Assembly: GCA_963725415.1 (NCBI GenBank)
Contig: CAVRZY010000298.1
Span: 1-54,938, forward strand
Reading direction: 5' to 3'
DNA from: CAVRZY01 sp963725415
GTDB taxonomy: Bacteria; Acidobacteriota; Terriglobia; Bryobacterales; Bryobacteraceae
Length of the DNA stretch: 54,938 nt
Under the pieces are notes generated by a model. The model was not told the DNA's origin. It searched no databases and saw only the letters and a list, made by a program, of their open reading frames with translations. Both the position numbers and the translations under genes were made by a program. Positions 44,211 to 54,560 of this stretch are shown here, piece after piece (within the stretch, counting starts at the first letter, position 1; each line of letters begins with the position of its first letter).

Positions 44211-44286
44211 TCAGTGATTCAATCGTCAATGATTCAATCGTCAATGAATCAATTCTGCAATGATTCAATCATCCAATGTATCATCG
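44211..44286. repeat. 15-bp tandem repeats between divergent genes
   Basis: Five units of 15-16 bases lie in a row: TCAGTGATTCAATCG, TCAATGATTCAATCG, TCAATGAATCAATTC, TGCAATGATTCAATCA, TCCAATGTATCATCG. A perfect inverted copy of the second unit lies at 44159-44173, across the start of the chrA half gene. The array ends 5 bases before the HlyD-like ATG at 44292, so changes in unit number would alter its leader or promoter spacing. Confidence 0.85.
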
Positions 44287-44291
44287 GGTTA

Positions 44292-45292
44292 ATGCGCGGG
44301 AAATGGCTGCTGATCTCCGGGATCCTCATTCTGCTGGCGGTGGCAGCCGGGGCGCTGTCGTGGCTTTGGCGCAGCAGGAGCTCGCCGGCGGTGGTCGCTC
44401 CGGCCCCGCCGCCACGGCCGGCCGTGTTCGTGGCTCAGAAGTGAGTCTGCTGGGGAAGATCCGGGCTCAGCACATTGTTCCGGTTGCGGTTCCGGTGGAA
44501 GGGACGATCGAATACGTGAGCGTCGAGGTGGGGCAGGATGTTTACGAAGGGGAGGTGCTGGCGCGGATCAGGAACACCGGTTTGGAGACCGCGCACCAGG
44601 TGGCGGCGGCGGAAGCGGAGCGGGCGCAGTCGCGGCTGAACTCGCTGGAGTCAACCTACATTGCGGCCCGGCTGGAGGCATCCCGGGCGCATGCCGAGGC
44701 CAGCCGCTCGCAGAGCGACTTCGCCCGCGCCGAGAAAGCCTACCTGCGACAGCAGATGTGGTATCGAGAGGGCGCCACGCCAAGATTGGTCTTCGAGAAG
44801 ACGCAGAAGGAGTTCGAAGCGGCGCAGACGCAGTATCGCACGCTGGAGGAGCTGGCCCGCCAGACTGCCGAGCGGGAGGAGTCCCTGCATAAGGAAATGG
44901 ACCATGCGCGGCGGGTACTGGAGGAGAAAAACCAGCAGCTCGAGGAGGCGAAATCGAACCTGGCCGGGGTCGAGATCCGTTCGCCGGCCGACGGCATCCT
45001 GGTGGGCCGGACCAAGCAGCCGGGCGAGGAAGTCACGCCGGAAGTGAAGGACCTGTTCCAGATTGCCGTGGATCTGTCGGCGCTGGAAGCGGTCCTCGAG
45101 CCGGAGCCTCCGGCGCTGGAGCGGATTCGCATCGGGCAGGAGGCGATCCTGCAAGTGGCCGAAATTCCCGGCGAGGGCCTGCCGGGAAAGGTGAAAGAGA
45201 TCAAGGGCAGCGACGTGACTGTCGAATTCGTCAATCCCAGTCCGGCGATCCGGCCGGGGCTCACCGCCCAGGTGCGGATCAAGCTAAGATAG
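44292..45292 (+). CDS. HlyD-family membrane fusion / efflux adaptor protein (frameshifted)
   Basis: About 333 residues from ATG 44292. A membrane anchor (GKWLLISGILILLAVAAGALSWLW) is followed by a Pro/Ala linker, a frame break near 44435, the first half of a lipoyl-like domain (VEGTIEYVSVEVGQDVYEGEVLA), a long coiled coil (about residues 95-220), the second lipoyl half (VEIRSPADGILVGR) and a beta-barrel domain. Such adaptors link an inner-membrane pump to an outer-membrane channel, but neither partner is in the window, so its pump is encoded elsewhere. Confidence 0.82.
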
Positions 45293-45345
45293 CTGGTGGC
45301 TTGTGATCTGCAAACCACAGGCTACAGGCTCTTCAGGAGGACCGC

Positions 45346-46858
45346 ATGCAATTTCTTACCAGCAGCTTGCTGGAGCTGATCACGCAGACTTCTACCAATC
45401 TTCCGCCGGATGTGCGGGCCGCCATGGCGAAAGCCGTACCGATGGAGACGCCCGGCACCCAGGCCGGGCAGGCTTTGGAGATCATCGCCGGCAACGTGGA
45501 CACGGCCTACGAGGAGAGGCCGCCATCTGCCAGGACACGGGGATGCCGACGTTTTACGTTCACACGCCCCCGGGGGTGAGTCAACTGGCCATCCGGAAAG
45601 CCGCCTGCGAAGCGGTAGCCGAGGCGACCCGGCGGGGCAAGTTGCGCCCCAATTCGGTGGACTCGCTGACGGGCAAGAACAGCGGCAACAACCTGGGCGA
45701 GGAGACGCCCATCTTCCACTTCGAGCAGTGGGAAGAGAATGAAATCGAGGTCAAGCTGATTCTGAAAGGCGGGGGCTGCGAGAACACCAACGCCCAGTAT
45801 TCGGTGCCCTGCGAGCTGCGGTCGCTGGGGCGCGCCGACCGCAACCTGGAAGGGGTGCGCAAGTGCATTCTGCACGCGGTCTGGCAGGCCCAGGGACAGG
45901 GCTGTGCGCCGGGCGCGCTCGGGGTGTGCATCGGAAGTGATCGCGCGCACGGTTACGCGCTGGCGAAGACGCAACTGCTCCGCACCCTGGATGACGTGAA
46001 CCCGAACCCGGAGCTGGCCAAGCTGGAAGCGCGCATCATGGAGGAGGCCAACCGCATCGGGGTGGGGCCGATGGGCTTTGGCGGCAGAGTGTCGCTGATC
46101 GGCTGCAAGATCGCCGCCGCAAACCGCCTGCCGGCCAGCTTCTTCGTCTCGGTGGCTTACGATTGCTGGGCCTTCCGGCGGCTGGGGGTGCGGCTGGATC
46201 CAGCCAGCGGCGCCATCACGCGGCTGGCTGTATCGCGATCCGGACCGGCCGGTCGAGAAGCTGGCCACCGCGCGAGGGGTTCCCGCTGACCGGCCGCGAG
46301 ATCGTGCTGACTACGCCGCTTACCGAAGAGGCCGTGCGGGCCTTGAAGGTGGGCGACGTGGTGCTGATCAACGGCGAGATGTACACCGGCCGGGACTCCG
46401 TGCACACCTACCTGATGAAGAACCCGCCGCCGGTGGACCTGCACGGCGCGGTCATCTACCACTGCGGCCCGGTCATGCTGAAGGAAGGCGAGCAGTGGTT
46501 CACCAAGGCCGCCGGTCCCGACCACCAGCATCCGCGAGGAGCCCTACCAGGCCGAGGTGATCCGCCAGCTACGGCGTGCGCGGCGGTGATCGGCAAGGGC
46601 GGCATGGGCGCCAAGACCCTGGCGGCGATGAAGGAGGCCGGCGCGGTGTACCTGCACGCCATCGGCGGCGCGGCGCAGTTCTACGCGCAAGCGGTCGAAA
46701 AGGTGCTGGGCGTGCACCTGCTCGAGTTCGGCGTCCCGGAGGCCATGTGGCACCTCCAGGTGAAGAACTTTCTGACCATCGTCACCATGGACGCCCACGG
46801 CAACAGCCTGCACGCGGAGGTGGAGAAAGCCACCGCAGAGGCGCTGGCGCAATTGTAG
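45346..46858 (+). CDS. Class I (iron-sulfur) fumarate hydratase (frameshifted)
   Basis: About 503 residues when frames are joined; this is the fused form with both TtdA-like and TtdB-like parts. Visible landmarks are AICQDTGMPTFYV (cluster Cys), NSGNNLGEETPIFHFEQW, GGGCENTNAQYSVPC, MGFGGRVSLIGCKIAAAN, then PLTEEAVRALKVGDVVLINGE, GPVMLKEGEQW, and AVIGKGGMGAKTLAAMKEAGA in the C-terminal part. Breaks lie near 45525 and 46215, with a compensating pair at about 46518-46585. It interconverts fumarate and malate; tartrate dehydratase activity cannot be excluded from family alone. Confidence 0.9.
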
Positions 46859-46901
46859 GCGGTGTCATCCTGGCGCGCGGTCTGGTAAAATAGATTAGCC
46901 G

Positions 46902-46977
46902 GGCCAGGTAGCTCAGTTGGTAGAGCGCAGCCCTGAAAAGGCTGGCGTCGGCGGTTCGATTCCGTCCCTGGCCACCA
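46902..46977 (+). tRNA. tRNA-Phe (GAA)
   Basis: A 76-base cloverleaf with a 7-bp acceptor stem GGCCAGG/CCTGGCC, D-arm GCTCAGTTGGTAGAGC, anticodon arm CAGCC-CTGAAAA-GGCTG with anticodon GAA at 46935-46937, and T arm with GTTCGATTC. CCA is encoded (46975-46977). TAAAAT at 46886-46891 is a probable -10. The gene follows the fumarase stop by 43 bases. The 300 bases downstream (46978-47277) hold no convincing gene. Confidence 0.97.
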
Positions 46978-47277
46978 TTTTCAAGAACTTACAGCCCGCC
47001 ATTTTCCCCGTTGGTTGCATTTGGTTGCACTTACGCCACACTTGGCCTATCTGTGCCTCTCGCAAACCCCGTATGCGGCAGAATCTGCGCCGGCGGAAAC
47101 TGATCGCGGCTCGAAGGCACGCGGCAAGTCGGCTGTGAGACTGCGGCGGCCTGGTTTTGCTACGCCTCTTGCACCCCGGATCTGCCGCTGGTCAGCGCAC
47201 GGCAGCTCGATCCTCAAACAGGCGCAAGTCGAGACGCACTTGTCCCCGCCAGGGGCCGGGATGGAGCCTTACGAAAT

Positions 47278-48172
47278 TCAGGCTGCGCGCCGCTCGTAGC
47301 GGTGGTGAAGAGCGCCAACTTGCGGAATGGCAATGATGCGCCCGATCTCCGGCGGATGCACGGGCCGCGGTTCCGGGGCGTCCTTGCTCAGCGACCGATG
47401 CGTTCTGGACGTCGTGGTAGTAGCCGAGGTAGACGGCAAGAGTTCGGCGCAGTGAGGTCTCATTGAAGACGATCACGTGGTCCAGGCACTCGCGGCGAAT
47501 TGTGCCGATCACGCGTTCCACGTAAGCCCGCTGCCAGGGTGACCGAGCGGAGTTGCTGTGCCGTCCACTCCGCAGTCGGGTGGGCGGTCACGTTGAAATG
47601 GAGGATTCGACGCCGGTCGTGGGCCAGTACCAGGAATACGTACAGGATCTGGAAACGGATCGTCGGCACAGTGAAGAAATCGACGGACACCATGGTCTTG
47701 ACGTGATTCTCGAGGAAGGTTCGCCAGGTTTGCGAGGGCGGTCTCCGGTGCCGCACCATGTAGTTGCTCACGCTGGTGTCCCCGAGGTCGATACCGAGCT
47801 TGAGCAGTTCGCCGTGGATAGGCGGCGCACCCCACCGCGGGTTTTCCCGACTCATGCGTCGGATCAGTTGGCGGGTTTCCTTAACAGTCCGAATCCTTTG
47901 CGCTGCCAGGCAATCACGGTTTCCGGCTCCACGATCACCAACGCGCAGCGCCAGCCGGTCCAAACCCTGCCGAGCCAAGCCCAGAAGAACCGGTCCACAG
48001 CGGTCAACTTCGGCCGCCTCTTCGCCGAGCGCTGGAGCACGCCGATCTGGTGGGGAAGGGCCAGGTTTTCCAGTTGCAGTGCGATTCGGGAATTGAGGAG
48101 TGACGAAAGAGCGGCAGCCAACACCGGCAGCACTCTGAACATCGAACGAAGGAATTGGCGAAGGATGCGCAA
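47278..48172 (-). pseudogene. Decayed integrase-core (DDE) transposase
   Basis: Minus-strand fragments in order: FRVLPVLAAALSSLLNSRIA, TVKETRQLIRRMSRENPRWG, VRHRRPPSQTWRTFLENH, MVSVDFFTVPTIRFQILYVF (first catalytic Asp), AHPTAEWTAQQLR, then SPWQRAYVERVIGTIRREC with the catalytic Glu, and a C-terminal part with HHRYERRAA. Intact relatives have around 40 residues between QQLR and SPWQ, which include the second catalytic Asp; these are missing, as is a short segment before KETRQ. With frame breaks near 47870, 47545 and 47430 the gene cannot make an active enzyme. No terminal inverted repeats were identified. Confidence 0.85.
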
Positions 48173-48421
48173 CCCCCATATTCTCAGACAGTTCGGGGTT
48201 TACGAGAGGCACACTATAATCCCACTGCAGCCAGGAGTCAAAAACGGAAATCCTGGCTAAGGAGTACCCCTCCCAGTGGTCGGAAGCAGCGCAGAAGACT
48301 GAGACGAAACCGGGCGAGCGCTAATACAAAGGTTCAGGAGCGCACAGCACAACATCCTGAAGAATTAACCAGGTACTGGTCGCACGGAATATCTGCGGAC
48401 CACAGCAGCGAGCTCGCAGGT

Positions 48422-48541
48422 ATGCGCGAGAACCTGCACAATTACGCGGAGTTTCTGCGCCATGATCATCAGTTTCATTTGTGTCTCGTCAGGGCCGCAG
48501 AACAGGAGACCCTCGTGCTAAACTTAGGAGGAGAACGCTGA
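48422..48541 (+). CDS. Short open frame before the carbohydrate operon, doubtful
   Basis: From ATG 48422 a 39-residue frame starts RENLHNYAEFLRHDHQF and ends VLNLGGER three bases before the kinase-like GTG. The coding region continues upstream in the same frame to 48155, but that part overlaps the transposase remnant in antisense and is Arg/Ser-rich, so only the last part may be real. It could be the tail of a gene cut by the insertion. The region 48173-48421 otherwise shows no gene. Confidence 0.25.
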   Translation: MRENLHNYAEFLRHDHQFHLCLVRAAEQETLVLNLGGER

Positions 48542-48544
48542 GTC

Positions 48545-49552
48545 GTGTCAAGAGAATATGTTGGACATCTTCCCGCTCACGATCCGCTCCACAACTACCT
48601 ATCGCATGATATTTTGCCGCTGCTCGGGGTAGTCAGGCCATCGGTTGATTTCCGCGTCTTCAGTATGAAGGGCGCCAGGGTCTACCTGTATGAGGAGAAG
48701 TACAGCCAGGCACTGGTTGTCGGCAAGTTCTTCGCCGCCAACGAAGGGCACAATGGTGCCAAGGCGAACCAGCACATGCGGCAAGAATTCGACAACTTGC
48801 AGCTCCTGCGTGGTCACGGGCTGGCTGGCTACCCGCACCATGTGGTGCGCCCCCTGGGCGCCAATGTCCGGCTCGATAGCGTCTTGGTCGAAGAATACTG
48901 CAGCGGCGTGCCCCTGAGCGCCGTCATTAATGCCGCGATTCATCAAGAGCGCAGCCAGCAACTCTTCGATAAACTAACAGCTCTCGCCTACTTCCTAGCC
49001 ACACTTCACAATCGTACTGCCAATAATTACGGGGTGAATTTTGCGGAAGACTGCGCCTACATGGACCGGCTGGTGGAGAAACTGCGAAACAAACAGATCA
49101 TCGGGACCTGGGATGCCGACGAGCTGTATTGGTTACGGGACCGCTGGCGGGAACGGCCGCGCATGTGGGAGGATCAGCAGGTACTGGTGCATGGCGATGC
49201 CACTCCAAGTAATTTTCTCTTCGGTGATGACCTGAATGTCATCGCGATCGACCTTGAACGGATGAGACGCGCAGACCGCGTCTTTGACCTCGGCCGGATC
49301 GCTGGAGAGCTACAGCACTTCTATCTGCAGGCAACCGGGAATAAATACGCAGCCGAGCCCTTTATCGGTCACTTCCTCTGGGAGTATGCCTGCCACTTCC
49401 CTGACCGCCAGCGAGCGTTTCGCTCCATCACTGGAAGAGTACCCTTCCAGATGGGCCTTACGCTACTGCGTATTGCCCGCAACTCCTGGGTCAACGCGGC
49501 GTATCGACAGCGACTGGTAGAGGAAGCGAAGATTATTCTGCGGACATTTTGA
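48545..49552 (+). CDS. Aminoglycoside-phosphotransferase-fold kinase
   Basis: A 335-residue protein with the APH/ChoK kinase fold. Catalytic loop LVHGDATPSNFLF near residue 219 (HGD-x(4)-N) and the metal-binding Asp in VIAIDLERMRRADRVFDLGRI are clear; LVVGKFFAANEG contains the ATP-contacting Lys. Start GTG 48545 follows AGGAGGAG at 48527-48534. It opens an operon of sugar-phosphate and glucan enzymes, so it is more likely to phosphorylate a sugar (like maltokinase) than an antibiotic; that is inference from neighbours. Confidence 0.82.
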   Translation: MSREYVGHLPAHDPLHNYLSHDILPLLGVVRPSVDFRVFSMKGARVYLYEEKYSQALVVGKFFAANEGHNGAKANQHMRQEFDNLQLLRGHGLAGYPHHVVRPLGANVRLDSVLVEEYCSGVPLSAVINAAIHQERSQQLFDKLTALAYFLATLHNRTANNYGVNFAEDCAYMDRLVEKLRNKQIIGTWDADELYWLRDRWRERPRMWEDQQVLVHGDATPSNFLFGDDLNVIAIDLERMRRADRVFDLGRIAGELQHFYLQATGNKYAAEPFIGHFLWEYACHFPDRQRAFRSITGRVPFQMGLTLLRIARNSWVNAAYRQRLVEEAKIILRTF

Positions 49553-50295
49553 TGGACATTCGGGCACTGGTGTTTGATGTCAACGGCACGCTGATCGACA
49601 TTGAGACGGATGAGCGGATGGAAGAGGTCTATCGCGCCATCGGGCACTTCCTCACCTACCAAGGGATAGCGCTGCACCGCTGGGAGGTGCGCGACCTGTA
49701 CTTCCAGATAATGAAGGAACAGTTCGAGACCAGCCGAGAGACCTTTCCGGAGTTCGACGTGGTGGCGGTCTGGCGAGAGGTACTGCAGCGCAACGCCAGC
49801 GACTACACTCGCTCCTTGCCGCCTGGAAAGCTTCAGCAGCTTCCGTTGTTCTTAGCCGAACTGCACCGGGGGATCTCCCGCAAACGGCTCAGCCTTTTCC
49901 CTGAGGAACAGAAAGTGCTGGCTCAGTTGAAGCAACGCTATTCGCTGGCGGTGGTTTCTGACGCCCAAAGCGCCTACGCGATCCCGGAGCTCAGAGCAGT
50001 CGGCCTTCACGAGTACTTCGACCCCATCATCATTTCCGGTGAGCACGGCTTTCGCAAGCCGGATGCCCGGCTGTTCCAGGAAGCCCTGGACCGGTCGCAG
50101 GTCCGCTCCGACCAAGCGATTTTCATCGGAAACGACCGCTACCGCGATGTCTTTGGAGCTCGGCAAGTGGGGATGAAGACGATCTTGTTCAGTCCCAACC
50201 AAGGCGGGGGTCCGTCCGCTGAGACCGAGCCGGACTACTTCATCTCGCAATTTGCCGAGCTGCCGCAGGCTCTCGACTTCTTTGCAGCGCTGTAG
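49552..50295 (+). CDS. HAD-family hydrolase
   Basis: A 247-residue protein with the four HAD motifs: DVNGTLIDIET (motif I), VVSDAQ (II), Lys in GFRKPDARLF (III) and IGNDRYRDVFGARQVGM (IV). A helical cap is inserted after motif I (subclass C1). The second Asp of motif I is Asn (DxN), so the usual acid/base residue is replaced, which may reduce phosphatase activity. ATG 49552 overlaps the kinase-like stop (TGATG). Confidence 0.87.
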   Translation: MDIRALVFDVNGTLIDIETDERMEEVYRAIGHFLTYQGIALHRWEVRDLYFQIMKEQFETSRETFPEFDVVAVWREVLQRNASDYTRSLPPGKLQQLPLFLAELHRGISRKRLSLFPEEQKVLAQLKQRYSLAVVSDAQSAYAIPELRAVGLHEYFDPIIISGEHGFRKPDARLFQEALDRSQVRSDQAIFIGNDRYRDVFGARQVGMKTILFSPNQGGGPSAETEPDYFISQFAELPQALDFFAAL

Positions 50296-50314
50296 CTGCT
50301 GACATCGAAATAGG

Positions 50315-51964
50315 ATGAAACTGAGCCCTCTCGCGGGAAAGCCGGCCGAAGCATCGATGCTGGTGAACGTACCCAGACTCGTCACGGCCTACTATACGGA
50401 GGCGCCTGACCCTTCAGTGCCGGAACAACGGGTTGCCTTCGGCACCTCAGGACATCGTGGTTCCGCATTCGAAAAGGCTTTCAACGAATGGCATATCCTC
50501 GCCATCAGTCAGGCCATTTGCCTGTACCGGGAGCAGAAGAAGATCGATGGCCCGCTGTTTCTCGGCATGGACACGCATGCCCTTTCCGTGCCGGCTCTTG
50601 CCAGCGCGCTTGAGGTGCTGGCGGCAAACGGGGTGGAAGTCATGATCGCGCAGGGGGATGAATATACCCCAACCCCTGCCGTTTCCCACGCGATTCTCAC
50701 GTACAACCGCGGGCGCAAGACAGGACTCGCCGACGGCATCGTCATCACGCCGTCGCACAATCCGCCCCATGACGGCGGCTTCAAATACAATCCCCCAAAC
50801 GGCGGGCCGGCGGAATCCGCCGTCACCGGCTGGATCGAGGCGAAGGCAAACGAGTTTCTCGAGAATGGCCTTCGGGGTTTGAAAAGGATTCCTTTCGAGA
50901 AAGCTCTTCGCGCCCCCACGACGCACCGGCACGACTATCTCAATGCTTACATTAGCTGATCTCGGCAATGTGATCGACATGGACGCCATTCGCGGCGCGA
51001 AGATCAGCCTGGGAGTCGATCCGCTCGGCGGCGCCGGGGTCCACTACTGGGGGCCGATTGCCGAGCGCTACGGGTTGAACCTCACGGTCGTGAACGAGGC
51101 CGTCGACCCGACCTTCCGTTTCATGACGGTGGATTGGGACGGCCAGATCCGCATGGACCCATCCTCACCCTATGCGATGCAGAGGTTGATCGGCCTGAAG
51201 GATCGCTTCGAGATCGCCTTCGCCTGCGACACCGACCATGACCGGCACGGGATTGTCACCCGGAGCGCGGGATTGCTTCCGCCCAATCACTACCTTTCGG
51301 TCGCCATCTTCTACCTCTTCCAACACCGGCCGAAGTGGCGCAAGGAAGCGGCGGTCGGCAAGACGGTGGTGAGCAGCCAGATGATCGATCGCGTCACCGC
51401 GAAGCTTGGCCGGAAGCTCTACGAGGTGCCGGTCGGCTTCAAGTGGTTCGTGGATGGCCTGCTCGACGGCTCGCTTGGCTTCGGCGGCGAAGAGAGCGCG
51501 GGCGCGTCTTTCGTCCGTCTGGATGGCAGCGTCTGGACGACGGACAAAGACGGAATCGTCCCGGCTTTGCTCGCGGCGGAGATCACGGCGCGGATGGGCC
51601 GCGATCCCGGCGAGATCTACCGCGAACTCACGCGCGAGTTCGGTGAGCCTGTTTACGACCGCGTTGAGGCGCCGGCCACCCCGGAGCAAAAGGAAATGCT
51701 GGAGAGACTCTCGCCGCAGCAGGTCCGGCTCACAGACCTGGCCGGCGAAAAAATCCAGACCATCCTCACCCGCGCGCCGGGCAACGGCGCTCCCATCGGC
51801 GGGTTGAAGGTGGTGGCGGAGAGCGGATGGTTCGCGGCGCGTCCGTCAGGAACTGAGGATATCTACAAGATCTATGCGGAGAGCTTCCGGGGAGCGGATC
51901 ATCTGCGCCGCATCCTGGAGGAAGCACAGGCGATCGTCAGCGATACTCTGGCGGCGCCGTCTGA
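50315..51964 (+). CDS. pgm: Phosphoglucomutase, alpha-D-glucose-phosphate specific (frameshifted)
   Basis: Pgm interconverts glucose-1-P and glucose-6-P. Landmarks: VAFGTSGHRGSAFEKAFNE, phospho-Ser loop GIVITPSHNPPHDGGFKYNP near residue 146, metal loop ACDTDHDRHG, sugar loop FGGEESAGASF and phosphate loop RPSGTEDIYKIYAESF. The frame breaks near 50945 (LNAYIS against YVLTLADLGNVID). After the break, the open frame runs to 52130 into the next gene, but TGA 51962-51964 in another frame would give about 549 residues, the usual family length, so a second indel near 51955 is likely. Confidence 0.92.
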
Positions 51965-51987
51965 GAATCGGACAGGGACGTCAAATC

Positions 51988-54535
51988 ATGAGCAAACAAA
52001 CACGTGTCAGCCACCCGATCTACAGCCTTCTACCCACGGAAATCGAGGGGTTCGATTCCCTGGCGGAGCTGGCCCTGGATATGCGCTGGTCGTGGAATCA
52101 TGCTACCGACGAAGTGTGGCGGCAGCTTGATCCCGAACTGTGGGAGATCACGCATAACCCCTGGGTCGTCCTGCAGACGGTCTCGCGCGACCAGATCGAG
52201 CGCGTGTTGGCCGATCCCGTTTTCCGCAAAAACGTCGATGGCCTGGTCGAAGCCAGGCGGCAAGCGGCGGAGGCGCCCGCGTGGTTTCAGCAGAATCATC
52301 CGCAGGCTCCCCTGACCTGCGCCGCGTATTTCAGCATGGAATTTATGTTGAGCGAAGCTCTGCCCATCTACTCGGGCGGGCTTGGCAATGTGGCCGGCGA
52401 TCAGCTCAAAGCCGCCAGCGATCTGGGCGTGCCGGTGGTCGGCGTGGGACTGCTCTACCAGCAAGGCTATTTTCGCCAGGTGATCGACAAGGACGGAGCG
52501 CAACAGGCCCTCTTCCCGTATAACGATCCCGGACAGTTGCCGATCACGCCGTTGCGCCAACCGAACGGGGAGTGGTTGCGGTTGGAGATCGCGTTACCCG
52601 GTTACTCGGTCTGGCTGCGCGCCTGGCAGGTCCAGGTCGGCAGGGTGAAGCTTTACCTGCTGGACAGCAATGACGCGGCGAACTTCCCCGCTCATCGAGG
52701 GATTACCAGCGAGCTCTATGGGGGCGGGCCGGAGTTGCGCCTCAAGCAGGAACTGCTCCTCGGGATCGGCGGATGGCGGCTGCTCCGCGCGCTCGGCATC
52801 CAGCCGGAAGTCTGTCACCTGAATGAAGGGCATGCGGCCTTCGCCGTGTTGGAACGCGCCCGGAGCTTCATGGAAGAGACAGGGCAGCCCTTCGAAGTCG
52901 CACTGGCGGTCACACGAGCGGGTAATCTCTTCACCACCCACACGGCGGTGGCCGCCGGCTTTGACCGTTTTGCTCCGGCCCTCATCGAGCAATACCTCGG
53001 TGGATATGCCGAGCAGAAGCTCGGCATTACGCTCCGCGATCTGCTGGCCCTTGGCCGCCAGAACCCGAACGACTCGTCGGAGAAGTTTCAACATGGCGTA
53101 TCTGGCAATCCGCGGGAGCGGGGCGGTCAATGGCGTGAGCCGCTTGCACGGGAAGGTGAGCCGGCGCCTCTTTCTGCCTCTGTTTCCGCGCTGGCCGGAG
53201 GACGAAATCCCGGTCGGACACGTGACCAACGGAGTCCACATGCCGACCTGGGACTCGGCCCCTGCCGACGATCTGTGGACGGAAGCCTGTGGAAAGGACC
53301 GCTGGCTGGGGACGACGGAAACCCTGGAGCAGGACATTCGCCGGGTCTCCGACGCCAGGCTCTGGCAATTTCGCACCGCCGCCAGCAAGTCTCTTGTTGA
53401 ATACGCCCGCGAACGATTGTCCCGGCAACTGGCCGCCTCCGGCGCGTCGCCCGAGGCGGTTGACGGGGCGAAACATCTATTTGATCCCAACGCTCTGACG
53501 CTGGGCTTTGCCCGCCGCTTCGCGACCTACAAGAGACCGAACCTGCTGCTGCACGACCCAGAGCGACTGCTTCGTCTGTTGACCAATCCGCAGCGCCCGG
53601 TGCAACTCATCATTGCCGGCAAGGCCCATCCGGCAGACCAGGCGGGGCAGGCCCTGATTCGGAATGGACGAATTTCATCCGGCGGCCCGAGACGCGCCCC
53701 CATGCGATCTTCCTGAGTGACTACGACATGCTCTTGACCGAGCACCTGGTGCAAGGAGTGGATGTCTGGATCAACACGCCACGGCGGCCCTGGGAGGCCA
53801 GCGGAACGAGCGGCATGAAGGTGCTCGTCAATGGAGGCATCAATCTGTCGGAGTTGGATGGCTGGTGGGCGGAAGCCTACACGCCCGAAGTGGGGTGGGC
53901 GTTGGGGGACGGCCAGGAACATGGCGACGATCCGGCTTGGGACGCTGCCGAAGCCGAAGCGCTCTACGACCTGCTCGAACGGGAGGTGATCCCCGAGTTT
54001 TATACCCGCGACGGGCAGCGGCATTCCCACGGCCTGGGTCGCGCGGATGCGGGAAAGCATGGCGCGGTTGACACCGCGCTTTTCCGCCAACCGCACGGTG
54101 CGCGAATACACCGAGCAACACTACCTCCCGGCTGCGGCAGCCTACCGTGAGCGCGCCGCCGATAAGGGCGCAGTAGGCAGGCAAATGGTCGATTGGCAGC
54201 ACGCCATGGAAGAGGAGTGGCCCGCGCTGCGCTTCGGTGAAATGGAGGTCGAGACCAACGGGGAGCAGCACGTGTTTGAGGTTCAGGTCTATCTCAATGA
54301 TCTCGATCCGAATGCGGTGCGAGTAGAGCTTTATGCCGACGGCGTCAACGGCGACGGCCCAGTGCGGCAGGAGATGGAGCGAGTTCGCCAATTGGCAGGC
54401 GCCTCCAGAGGCTACGCTTATCGCACACGGGTGCCCGCGACACGCCCGGCGACCGACTATACGGCGCGCGTGATACCGCACTATGCCGGCGTTGCCGTTC
54501 CCCTGGAGGCCGCTCGAATCCTGTGGCAGCGTTGA
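51988..54535 (+). CDS. glgP: Alpha-glucan phosphorylase (frameshifted)
   Basis: About 849 residues, the size of the TIGR02094 type of phosphorylase, which releases glucose-1-P from glucans. The N-terminal part has DMRWSWNHATDEVWRQLDPE, AYFSMEFMLSEALPIYSGGLG and CHLNEGHAAFAVLER. After breaks near 53085, 53660 and 54040 it continues HVTNGVHMPTW, FARRFATYKRPNLLLHD, QLIIAGKAHPADQAGQALI and RPWEASGTSGMKVLVNGG, which bears the PLP-type Lys. A C-terminal domain ends ARILWQR. Its product would feed the Pgm encoded just upstream, and on to the 6-phosphogluconate dehydrogenase downstream. Confidence 0.92.
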
Positions 54536-54560
54536 TTTAACTTCGAGTGGGGGGACTGGT

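Noticed and set aside
44211..44286. CRISPR array
   Set aside because: Units are adjacent with no spacers, only about 15 bp long and degenerate; no cas genes are nearby.
46902..48172. Integrated island using tRNA-Phe as attachment site
   Set aside because: No repeat of the tRNA 3' end was found downstream and no tyrosine recombinase gene is present, only a DDE-type transposase remnant.
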